Positions 7,357 to 14,205 of a DNA stretch of 19,828 nucleotides are shown here, in pieces. The DNA lies in assembly GCA_031254955.1 (NCBI GenBank), contig JAIRTK010000525.1:1-19828 (forward strand). Direction: 5' to 3'. Origin of the DNA: Opitutaceae bacterium. Its GTDB lineage: Bacteria; Verrucomicrobiota; Verrucomicrobiia; Opitutales; Opitutaceae. The position numbers and the translations under genes are program-made. Under the pieces are notes generated by a model. That model did no database searches, had not been told where the DNA came from, and was given only the letters and a program-made list of their open reading frames with translations. Each line of letters opens with the position of its first letter. Within the stretch, counting starts at the first letter, position 1.

Positions 7357-8598
7357 TTATTTTTGCGCGGGGGCGCCGCGTGTTTTTCCCGGACCGGGCG
7401 CGGTGGCGCCGGGCACCCAGCGTCCGGGGATGAAGTGGCTGCTGGGGAAGGGGACGGGGCCTTTGATATTGTGGCGCAGTTGCGAGACGACGGCTTCGAC
7501 CGCGCGGGCGCCCACGTCCGACGAGGCTTGGTAGATGCCGCTCGTCGCGGCCTGCGCGTCGCGCACGTGGAGGTTGGCCACGCCGATGGCCGGGTCGATG
7601 AGGTGGGTGAGCTTGTCGCCGATTTCGGCGTTGCCGAAGATCAGCACGTCGGGGCGCTGTTGGCGCAGCCACCGGGGCAGTTCGGGCGCGATGGATTCGG
7701 CGTTTTCGGGCATGAGCGGCGCGAGGCGTTGCGCCGCGGGCATCGCGGTTTGCGCGAGCAGGTAGGCGGCGAGCCAGAGGTTGCCTAGGCGTTCGCTCAC
7801 GGCGCGGCTCACGATGAAGCCGATGCGCCGGTAGCCGAGCTGCTGGCATTCCTGCATGGCGAGCGTCATGGATTGGAAGTGGTCGTTGGAGACGCGCTCG
7901 ATGCGCGGCCAGCCGACGCTCAGGCCCAGGCCGACGCAGGAAAACGGACTCAGGTCGAAATCGAGCCGGCGGGAGCGGTCGGTCGTCGGGGCGACGACGA
8001 TGGCGTGGATGCTTCGCGCGAGCAGGATGCCGCCCAGGCGGCGCGCGCTCATGCCTTTGGCGTCCAGGCTGAATTCCTCCATGTGGTAGCCGAGTTCGCG
8101 GGCGCGCTGTCTGGCGCCGGCAAACATTTGCTGGTGGCTCGTGAAGTCGCGCGCGCCCCGGTCGTTTCCGTAGAGGGTGAGCAGGGCGATGGTCGTGTGT
8201 TTGTCCTGCGTGGCGTTGGCGGCGCGCAGCGTCATCAACGCGTCGTGCAGGGGGTCGCGGGCGTAGCCGAGGGCGCGCATCGCGCCGGTGATTTTTTCGA
8301 CGATGCCGGGCGAGCCGCGTTTCGGGTCGCGGAGCACGAGCGAGACGGTGGCGCGCGAGACGCCGGCGTGTTCCGCGATGTGCGCCATCGTGACGCGGCG
8401 CCGTCGTCCGCGCGCGTGCAGGCCGCCCATCAACTGGCTGACGAGCGGGTTGGGGCGGTAGCCAAGGCTTCCGGCGGCGGCCTGCACGCGGGCGCGGGTC
8501 GCGGCGGCGATGCTTGGGCTTGAGCGCAGGGCAAGCGAGGCGGTGGCGGGCGACACGCCCGCGGCTTGGGCGACGGAACGGAGGTTGAGCGGGGTCAT
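7357..8598 (-). CDS. LacI-family regulator with two tandem HTH domains
   Basis: The 413-residue protein is about 65 residues longer than ordinary LacI-family repressors because the DNA-binding head is present twice. Head 1 spans residues 4-51 (LRSVAQAAGVSPATASLALR ... LGYRPN) with a hinge-like PLVSQLMGGL. Head 2 spans 69-116 (MAHIAEHAGVSRATVSLVLR ... LGYARD) with a second hinge-like PLHDALMTL. The AGVSxATxSLxLR core is shared and offset by 65 residues. The effector-binding core follows from TIALLTLYGNDRG (136) to about 393, with GYRRIGF (255-261) and RPDVLIFGN (315-323) typical of the periplasmic-binding fold. It should bind a sugar and control the hydrolase, transporter and probably the divergent glucuronidase genes. 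It reads away from uidA and is probably autoregulated through the site at 8615-8655. An AAGGCG precedes the ATG. The tail from 397 is Pro/Gly-rich. Confidence 0.9.
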   Translation of the reverse strand: MTPLNLRSVAQAAGVSPATASLALRSSPSIAAATRARVQAAAGSLGYRPNPLVSQLMGGLHARGRRRRVTMAHIAEHAGVSRATVSLVLRDPKRGSPGIVEKITGAMRALGYARDPLHDALMTLRAANATQDKHTTIALLTLYGNDRGARDFTSHQQMFAGARQRARELGYHMEEFSLDAKGMSARRLGGILLARSIHAIVVAPTTDRSRRLDFDLSPFSCVGLGLSVGWPRIERVSNDHFQSMTLAMQECQQLGYRRIGFIVSRAVSERLGNLWLAAYLLAQTAMPAAQRLAPLMPENAESIAPELPRWLRQQRPDVLIFGNAEIGDKLTHLIDPAIGVANLHVRDAQAATSGIYQASSDVGARAVEAVVSQLRHNIKGPVPFPSSHFIPGRWVPGATAPGPGKTRGAPAQK

Positions 8599-8614
8599 GG
8601 GCGCCTTGAATTAA

Positions 8615-8655
8615 TTAAACGATGCCAAAATAAACGCGTTCGATTTTTTTCACAA
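8615..8655 (-). promoter_or_regulatory. Promoter and candidate operators of the regulator gene
   Basis: On the minus strand TTGTGA (8655-8650) and TATTTT (8632-8627) are separated by 17 bases, a good sigma-70-like arrangement. The perfect palindrome AACGCGTT (8633-8640), with the central CG common in LacI-family operators, abuts the -10 element. GCATCGTTTAA (8625-8615) lies just downstream and matches the site upstream of the GH71/99-like gene. Two operators flanking the -10 would suit a regulator with two DNA-binding heads; this last point is speculation. Confidence 0.55.
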
Positions 8656-8716
8656 GTGGGATTATTAATAAATCGCAGTGATCGGGTGCGCTTCAAAACG
8701 AGGCCATGCGTCCGGG

Positions 8717-8970
8717 TTTTTTCTTCTTTTTTTATCTTTCTTCATTCCTCCTTATCTTTCTTTTCCCGCCTCTTTCTCTCTCCTCCTTCTCTTTCTTCTT
8801 TCCTCTTTATCTTTATCTTTATCTTTATCTTTCCTTTTCTCTCGGCGGCGCCGCCCGGAGACGAAAAATAAAGATAGAGAGAAAGATAAAGATAAAGAGG
8901 AAAGAAGAAAGAGAAGGCGGAGAGAGAAGAGGGAAAAGGAGGAGGGGGAGCGGAAGGAGGAAGAGGGAAG
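8717..8970. repeat. Long polypyrimidine/polypurine inverted repeat
   Basis: The left half (8717-8843) is almost pure pyrimidine and the right half (8862-8970) almost pure purine. Bases 8785-8820 and 8882-8917 are exact reverse complements (36 bp), with about ten further pairs after one mismatch. The 61-base interior has the GC palindrome ggcggcgccgcc at 8844-8855. The left arm holds four CTTTAT hexamers (8805-8828), while the right arm has fewer units, so the arms differ by about two repeats. The stretch lies between the regulator gene and uidA, 120 bases or more from the uidA start. No gene is encoded here; the remaining bases of the 8599-9090 spacer outside this and the promoter hold nothing I can name. 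Confidence 0.9.
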
Positions 8971-9090
8971 CGGGCGTGGCTTTGGGTTGGGGTGCCTCCC
9001 TTTTGCATGATCGTCCAGCCGTTTTGCCATAACAACGCGCCCGTCCTGGGGCGCCGCCAAGCACAAGCACTCTTTTATCTCCTCCCCTCC

Positions 9091-10914
9091 ATGCTTTATC
9101 CTATTGATACAGAAACGCGAAGCGTCCTCGAACTCGGTGGAGTCTGGGATTTTTGCCCCGATGCCGACGGCGCCGGCCTGAAGGCGCATTGGGAATCCGA
9201 ACCGTGGCCCGCCGTTTTTCCGATGCCCGTGCCGGCGAGTTATAATGACATCATGACCGATGCGCACATGCGCGACCATGTGGGGCCGGTGTGGTATCGG
9301 CGCACGGTGTGTTGTCCCGAGACGTGGCGTTCGCAGCAGGTGCGCCTGCGTTTTGGCGCGGCGGCGCACCACGCCCTGGTGTGGGTGAACGGACGACTGT
9401 TGTGTTCGCATCAGGGCGGTTTCCTGCCGTTCGAGGCGGAGGCGACGCCGCTGCTTAAATTCGGGCCTGATGGCGCGAACACGATTGTCGTGCTCATCGA
9501 CAACATCCTCGACTGGACCACGCTGCCGCCCGGCGAGGTGCGGTGCGCGGGCATGGACGGCGGGGCGCCTGGCGCGGCCCGCGCGCGGCAGGACTACTTT
9601 CATGATTTTTTCAACTACGCCGGCCTGCACCGTCCCGTGCGGCTGGTCATGCAGCCGAGACTGGGCATCGAGGACATCCGCACGCGCGTGTCGCGTGACA
9701 TGGACGACGGCGCCGCGCGGCTTTGGGTCGAGACCGTGACCCCCGCGCCCGCGTGTCGCGTCACGCTCGCCGATCCGCGCGGGCACACGGTCGCCGAAGG
9801 CCTGAGCCATCCCGCCGCCGGCCACGCCTGCGAGCTTCGCGTGGCCGCGCCGCAATGGTGGTCGCCCGGCGCGCCCGCGCTCTACGAGCTGAAAGTCGAG
9901 GCGCTCGACGCGGACGGCGCCCTGCGCGATTGCTACCGCCTGCCGCTGGGGCTGCGCACCGTGCGCGTGGACGGCGATTGTTTTTTGCTCAACGAGCGCC
10001 CGTTTTATTTTCGCGGCTTCGGACGCCACGAGGACGCCGATTTGCGCGGCAAGGGGCACGACGACGCCGTCAACGTCCGCGACATCAATCTGCTCAAATG
10101 GGTCGGCGCCAACTCGGTGCGCACCTCGCACTATCCGTATGCCGAGGAGTTTTTGCGCCTCGCCGACCGCGAGGGCATCGCCGTCATCGGCGAATGCCCC
10201 GCCGTCGGCCTGTATCGTTTCGACGAGCAGGAAAACCCCGTCACGCCGATCTTCACCGACGAGAAAGCCGGCGGGGAACTGCGCCGGCATCACCTCGACA
10301 CCGTGCGCGACATGATCAACCGCGATCGCAACCATGCCTGCATCCTCATGTGGAGCCTTGGCAACGAGACCGCGACGCACGAGGACGCGGGGGTGGAGCA
10401 TTTCACCGCCGTCGCCCGCCTGGCGCGCGCGCTGGATCCCTCGCGCCCGCTCACGATTGTCGAGTGCAATTATCCGCGCCACTCGCGCATCGGCGGCCTG
10501 GTCGATGTCATCGCCATCAACCGCTATTACGGCTGGTATCTCGACTGCGGCGATCTTGCGGCGATCGCGGAAAAATTTCACGCGGAGATCGGCGAATGGC
10601 GCCGCCGCTGGAAAAAGCCGATGTTGCTTTCCGAGTATGGCGCCGATGCGGTCGCGGGGCTGCACAAACTCCCGTCCGCGATGTTTTCCGAGGAGTTTCA
10701 GGTGGACTACCTGAAAGCCTTCAACCGCGCGCTCGACGCGCATTCGTTTATCATCGGCGAGCACGTATGGGTCTTCGCGGACTTTGCCACCAAGCAGGGC
10801 ATCACCCGCATCGACGGCAACCGCAAGGGCGTCTTCACGCGCCAACGCCAGCCCAAGGCCGCCGCGTTTTACCTCAAGGAACGCTGGGAGCGCATGCGCG
10901 CCGGAAAAACATAA
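9091..10914 (+). CDS. uidA: Beta-glucuronidase (GH2)
   Basis: It hydrolyses beta-D-glucuronides, releasing glucuronate, presumably in the cytoplasm since no signal peptide is present. From the chosen start the protein has 607 residues, close to the 603 of the E. coli enzyme, and begins MLYPIDTETRSVLELGG, which parallels the E. coli N-terminus. The sugar-binding, immunoglobulin-like and TIM-barrel domains follow in order. Diagnostic blocks are TSHYPYAEEFLRLAD, the acid/base glutamate in MWSLGNE (E426), INRYYGWY, the nucleophile in LLSEYGADAVAGLH (E515), EHVWVFADFAT, and GNRKGVFTRQRQPKAAAF. The N-x-K pair (N577, K579), which reads the substrate carboxylate, is kept, so glucuronidase rather than galactosidase is well supported. 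The loop after AVGL has about 21 residues, near the E. coli loop-1 size. An upstream in-frame ATG at 8992 would add 33 residues with no family counterpart. The leader is C/T-rich with no Shine-Dalgarno match. Confidence 0.93.
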   Translation: MLYPIDTETRSVLELGGVWDFCPDADGAGLKAHWESEPWPAVFPMPVPASYNDIMTDAHMRDHVGPVWYRRTVCCPETWRSQQVRLRFGAAAHHALVWVNGRLLCSHQGGFLPFEAEATPLLKFGPDGANTIVVLIDNILDWTTLPPGEVRCAGMDGGAPGAARARQDYFHDFFNYAGLHRPVRLVMQPRLGIEDIRTRVSRDMDDGAARLWVETVTPAPACRVTLADPRGHTVAEGLSHPAAGHACELRVAAPQWWSPGAPALYELKVEALDADGALRDCYRLPLGLRTVRVDGDCFLLNERPFYFRGFGRHEDADLRGKGHDDAVNVRDINLLKWVGANSVRTSHYPYAEEFLRLADREGIAVIGECPAVGLYRFDEQENPVTPIFTDEKAGGELRRHHLDTVRDMINRDRNHACILMWSLGNETATHEDAGVEHFTAVARLARALDPSRPLTIVECNYPRHSRIGGLVDVIAINRYYGWYLDCGDLAAIAEKFHAEIGEWRRRWKKPMLLSEYGADAVAGLHKLPSAMFSEEFQVDYLKAFNRALDAHSFIIGEHVWVFADFATKQGITRIDGNRKGVFTRQRQPKAAAFYLKERWERMRAGKT

Positions 10915-11019
10915 ACCCGCTCCTTCCTCCCCGCCCGCTCCCGCTTGGGCATCGTCCCCGAACAACTCCTCCGGCAACCCGGCCAACACCTCAAACCTCA
11001 CTCCCTCTCCCTTGCTTTT

Positions 11020-14010
11020 ATGAAAAATAAAATCCTCATGCCCTTGGCCGCGCTCATCGCCGGCCATGCTTTCGCAACCGCCTCGTATTCCCAAACCGTC
11101 CCCTCAACCCCGGCGCCCGAAGCCGCCGCGCCGGACACGGACGCTTCCACCGCGGATACGCCTGCCGCGGATACGCCTGCCACGGATGCGCCGGCCACGC
11201 CAGCCGCACCCGCTTCGTCCACCGCTCCCGCTACGTCCACCGCATCCGCTGCATCCGCCACGCCCGCCGCATCCGCCGCTCTCGCCACGCCCGCCGCCGC
11301 CGCCATTGACGACGCCGACGCGCGGCGGGATTCGGAGACGGTTTTCCTCTCGCCCTTCGCGGTCAACGCCGCGCGCGACACATCCTGGCGCGCCTCCACC
11401 ACGCTCATCGGCAACCGCACCAACCAGGAACTCTCCGACGTGCCGCTCACCGTCGATGCGCTCACCAGCGAGTTCATGAAGGACCTGCAACTCGACACCG
11501 CCGAGGACGCGGGCAAATTCGTAGCCGGCGTCACCGTGCTGCCGCGCTTCGAAGCGCGCACCGACGACAACCGCATCACCTACCGCGGCCTCGCGGGCAC
11601 GCCCACCACATCGCGCAATTTCTTCCTCTGGTATGTGCCCGTTGACAGTTACAATGTCGAACGGCTCGACTTCAACAAAGGCTCCAACTCGCTCATCTTC
11701 GGCAACTCCGCGCCCGGCGGCCAGATGACGGCCTTCACCAAGCAGCCGCGCCACTACACCTTTTCCGAAGTGCAAGGCAGCTACGCCAGCTACGGCAGCT
11801 ACCGCATCCAAGGCGACTTCAACCTCGCCATCGGCAGAAAACTCGCCGTCCGCATCAACGCCGTCGATCGCTCCAGCAAAACCTACGTTGACGACAATTA
11901 CCAACGCCTCACGGCGGCGACCGTCGCCGTTTCCTACCGCCCCTGGAAAACCACGAACCTGCGGCTCGAAATCGAAGACGGCAGCTACAAACGCCACCGC
12001 GCGGAAAACGCCCTCGCCCTCCTGTCCACGCCCGCCACCGGACGCGGCTTCGGCGCGTCGCCGCGCTGGTATTGCACCTCCGACGGCGAAATCATTTACC
12101 GCGACGCCAGCTACCAGCCGGCCATCGATCGCGGCCCGGCTGGCGGCGCCGCCCTCCCGCTGCTCGACGGCATGACGCAAGACATCAGCTTCAAGAAGCC
12201 GGACGGCACCTACGTCACGCGCACCTATCACGGACTTGCCAAAAGCACCAACGTCCTCGGCGTCGGCGACCGCCTCGACCGCCCCTTCTACGTCATCACC
12301 CTCGGCATCGAACAGCAATTCGGCAAACTCGCCCTCGAATACGCCTTCAACCAGCAACGCCAGCGGCAGGAGCGCAACGACGTTTCCTTCGGCACCACGG
12401 GCACGCCCCCGCAAGTCTCGCTCGACAGCGCCGGACGCCCCTTCATGGACATGGACGGCGGCAACACCTACAAAATTTTCCAGAACCGCGTCGAGGCGCA
12501 CCGCTTCACCGCCGCCTACCCCTTTGAATTTGGCCGCTGGATGAGGCAATACCTCGTGGTCAACGCCTCCTACGAACAAGACCGCAAGCACGACCGCCGC
12601 TTCAGCCTCGTCAATTTCGCCGCGCCCCAAAACCAGTCGCTCTCCAGCAACCTCGTGCGCGTGCGCGCCTATCTCGACGACCCCGAATTTGGCACCACGC
12701 AATTCTGGACGCGCCTCCTGCCGCAAAACCTCCAAATCACCGACACCTTCCAAGCCGGCCTCAACGAAGTTTACGCCAACACCAGCCCACCCTACGACTA
12801 CCGCACCACGCGCAGCCTCAACGCCACGCTCACCGGCCAGTATTTCAACGGACGCCTCCTCTCGCTCCTCGGCGCCGGCCACTACGACATCAACCGCAAA
12901 ATCCCCGTCGCCTCCATCTATACACCAAACGCGCGCGGCCTTTATACACTCATCGGCGACCCCGGACGCGACCCCGACAAATACACCTACGACCCCGCCT
13001 ACGACCTCTCCGCCAACACCTTCCTCACCGGCCTCACCTATAAAATCCGCGACACGCCCGCCTTCAGCCTCAACGCCTACGGAGTCTATTCGGAATCCTT
13101 CAACTGGCAATCCGCGCAAACCTTCCACGGAAAAAGCCTCGGCCCCATTACCGGCGACACGCGCGAAGCCGGCCTCAAAGGCGACCTGTTCCGAAAAAAA
13201 CTCTCCTTCACGCTCGCCTTCTACCGCATCCGGCGCGAAAACGCGGCCTACACGTGGACCCCCGATCTCCTCAACTTCACGCAACTCGAAGACCTCTTTA
13301 ACCCCAACGACATCCAGCCCGACGACCCCGCTTATTTCCACGTCGCCAGCGGCCTCAACAACGAACGCCGCACCATCAACTCCAGCGAAAACTCCGAAGG
13401 CCTGGACCTCACGCTCCAGATGCCGCGCGCCCGCGGCCTCCAGCTCCGCGCCACCTTCTCCTTCACACGGGTGAGCGCCGCGCGCGACTTCACCCAATTC
13501 AGCGAACTGCTCGAAGCCGCCAAGGCCCGCACCGCCGCCGCGCTCGCGCCGGGCGGCGACCCCGCCCTGGCCGAGTCCGCCGCCAGCATCGCCAGCGCCG
13601 AAAACATCCTCCTCTCCAACACCAAAATGACCAAGATCGCCGGACGCCGCAGCGCGCCCTGCACGGCCAGTTGGGTGATTGATTATCAATTGCCGGGCCG
13701 TCTCAAACGCGTGCGCGTCGGCGCAAACGGCACCTGGCTGCCTGACTACAACGTCGCGATCTTCAACGGCGAACTCTACGAAGGCGGCGGCACGCACCCC
13801 GTCGAGCTTTATGTCATCTACGAAGGCAGGGTCTTGGGCCGCCGCTGTTACTTCCGCCTCGGCGTGCAAAACGCCTTCGACCTCTCGACCGGCAACGCGC
13901 GTTACCGCGCCACCTCCGTGCTCTCAACAAACGCCGCCGGGCAGCCCAACTACCTCTATCGCTACACCGACCCGGCGATCGTGAGCTTCCGCATGAGCGT
14001 GAAACTCTAA
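11020..14010 (+). CDS. TonB-dependent outer-membrane receptor
   Basis: The 996-residue protein starts with a signal peptide (MKNKILMPLAALIAGHAFATASYSQ). A 70-residue Ala/Pro/Thr/Ser linker follows, part of it coded by a 15-bp tandem repeat (ADTPA units, 11152-11196). Next comes the ETVFLSPFAV segment (106-115), the TonB-box-like start in verrucomicrobial receptors. The plug (about 120-245) has NRITYRGL and ERLDFNKGSNSLIFGNSAPG (214-233), the usual VERIEVxKGPxSLLYGxGxPGG block. The rest is a 22-strand-type beta-barrel with many aromatic alternating segments. It should import a large ligand across the outer membrane using TonB energy; lying 105 bases after uidA on the same strand, a glucuronide-containing oligosaccharide is a reasonable guess, though iron-chelate uptake is not excluded. 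The C-terminus is MSVKL, without the common terminal aromatic. An in-frame ATG at 10945 would add 25 residues before the signal peptide and is rejected. Confidence 0.9.
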   Translation: MKNKILMPLAALIAGHAFATASYSQTVPSTPAPEAAAPDTDASTADTPAADTPATDAPATPAAPASSTAPATSTASAASATPAASAALATPAAAAIDDADARRDSETVFLSPFAVNAARDTSWRASTTLIGNRTNQELSDVPLTVDALTSEFMKDLQLDTAEDAGKFVAGVTVLPRFEARTDDNRITYRGLAGTPTTSRNFFLWYVPVDSYNVERLDFNKGSNSLIFGNSAPGGQMTAFTKQPRHYTFSEVQGSYASYGSYRIQGDFNLAIGRKLAVRINAVDRSSKTYVDDNYQRLTAATVAVSYRPWKTTNLRLEIEDGSYKRHRAENALALLSTPATGRGFGASPRWYCTSDGEIIYRDASYQPAIDRGPAGGAALPLLDGMTQDISFKKPDGTYVTRTYHGLAKSTNVLGVGDRLDRPFYVITLGIEQQFGKLALEYAFNQQRQRQERNDVSFGTTGTPPQVSLDSAGRPFMDMDGGNTYKIFQNRVEAHRFTAAYPFEFGRWMRQYLVVNASYEQDRKHDRRFSLVNFAAPQNQSLSSNLVRVRAYLDDPEFGTTQFWTRLLPQNLQITDTFQAGLNEVYANTSPPYDYRTTRSLNATLTGQYFNGRLLSLLGAGHYDINRKIPVASIYTPNARGLYTLIGDPGRDPDKYTYDPAYDLSANTFLTGLTYKIRDTPAFSLNAYGVYSESFNWQSAQTFHGKSLGPITGDTREAGLKGDLFRKKLSFTLAFYRIRRENAAYTWTPDLLNFTQLEDLFNPNDIQPDDPAYFHVASGLNNERRTINSSENSEGLDLTLQMPRARGLQLRATFSFTRVSAARDFTQFSELLEAAKARTAAALAPGGDPALAESAASIASAENILLSNTKMTKIAGRRSAPCTASWVIDYQLPGRLKRVRVGANGTWLPDYNVAIFNGELYEGGGTHPVELYVIYEGRVLGRRCYFRLGVQNAFDLSTGNARYRATSVLSTNAAGQPNYLYRYTDPAIVSFRMSVKL
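11152..11196 (+). repeat. 15-bp in-frame tandem repeat (ADTPA/TDAPA)
   Basis: Three units at 11152-11166, 11167-11181 and 11182-11196; the first two are identical (gcggatacgcctgcc). They encode part of the flexible linker of the TonB-dependent receptor. Being a multiple of three, copy-number change would alter linker length without breaking the frame. Confidence 0.75.
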
Positions 14011-14082
14011 AAAACGCCAGCCCCCAAGTCTGCTTCGCCCTTGGCCCACCATTTTGCATCCCGCCCCTCCCGCCCCTTCCAC

Positions 14083-14127
14083 CCATTCCACCCATTCCGT
14101 CCATTCAGTCCATTCTGTCCATTCTGC
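14083..14127. repeat. 9-bp tandem repeat, five copies (CCATTCNNN)
   Basis: Units ccattccac, ccattccgt, ccattcagt, ccattctgt and ccattctgc follow without gaps. They lie in the 195-base spacer between receptor and autotransporter genes. The fixed six bases with a drifting triplet are a recognisable type of intergenic repeat. No stem-loop terminator is evident in this spacer. Confidence 0.85.
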
Positions 14128-14205
14128 CCCCCATCCCCCACGCCCCCCTTTTGCCCGTTCCCTATAAACCCCGCCCTTCCAAAAACAAAAAACCCATATA
14201 AAAAC

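Noticed and set aside
5293-7788. 831-codon plus-strand frame opposite the hydrolase and regulator
   Set aside because: It spans two real genes and an intergenic promoter and has shadow composition.
8566-9032. Several open frames across the pyrimidine/purine tract, giving Leu/Ser/Phe-rich or Arg/Lys/Glu-rich peptides
   Set aside because: Low-complexity sequence translated in any frame stays open; no start context or family resemblance.
8992-9090. Upstream ATG that would extend the glucuronidase by 33 residues
   Set aside because: The extension has no counterpart in the family, and the protein from 9091 matches the E. coli N-terminus and length.
10945-11019. Upstream ATG for the TonB receptor
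   Set aside because: It would place 25 non-hydrophobic residues before a clear signal peptide.
11104-13869. 921-codon minus-strand frame opposite the TonB receptor
   Set aside because: Antisense shadow; the plus strand has signal peptide, plug and barrel features.
14083-14127. Possible CRISPR-like array
   Set aside because: Units are only 9 bp with no spacers, and no cas genes are present.
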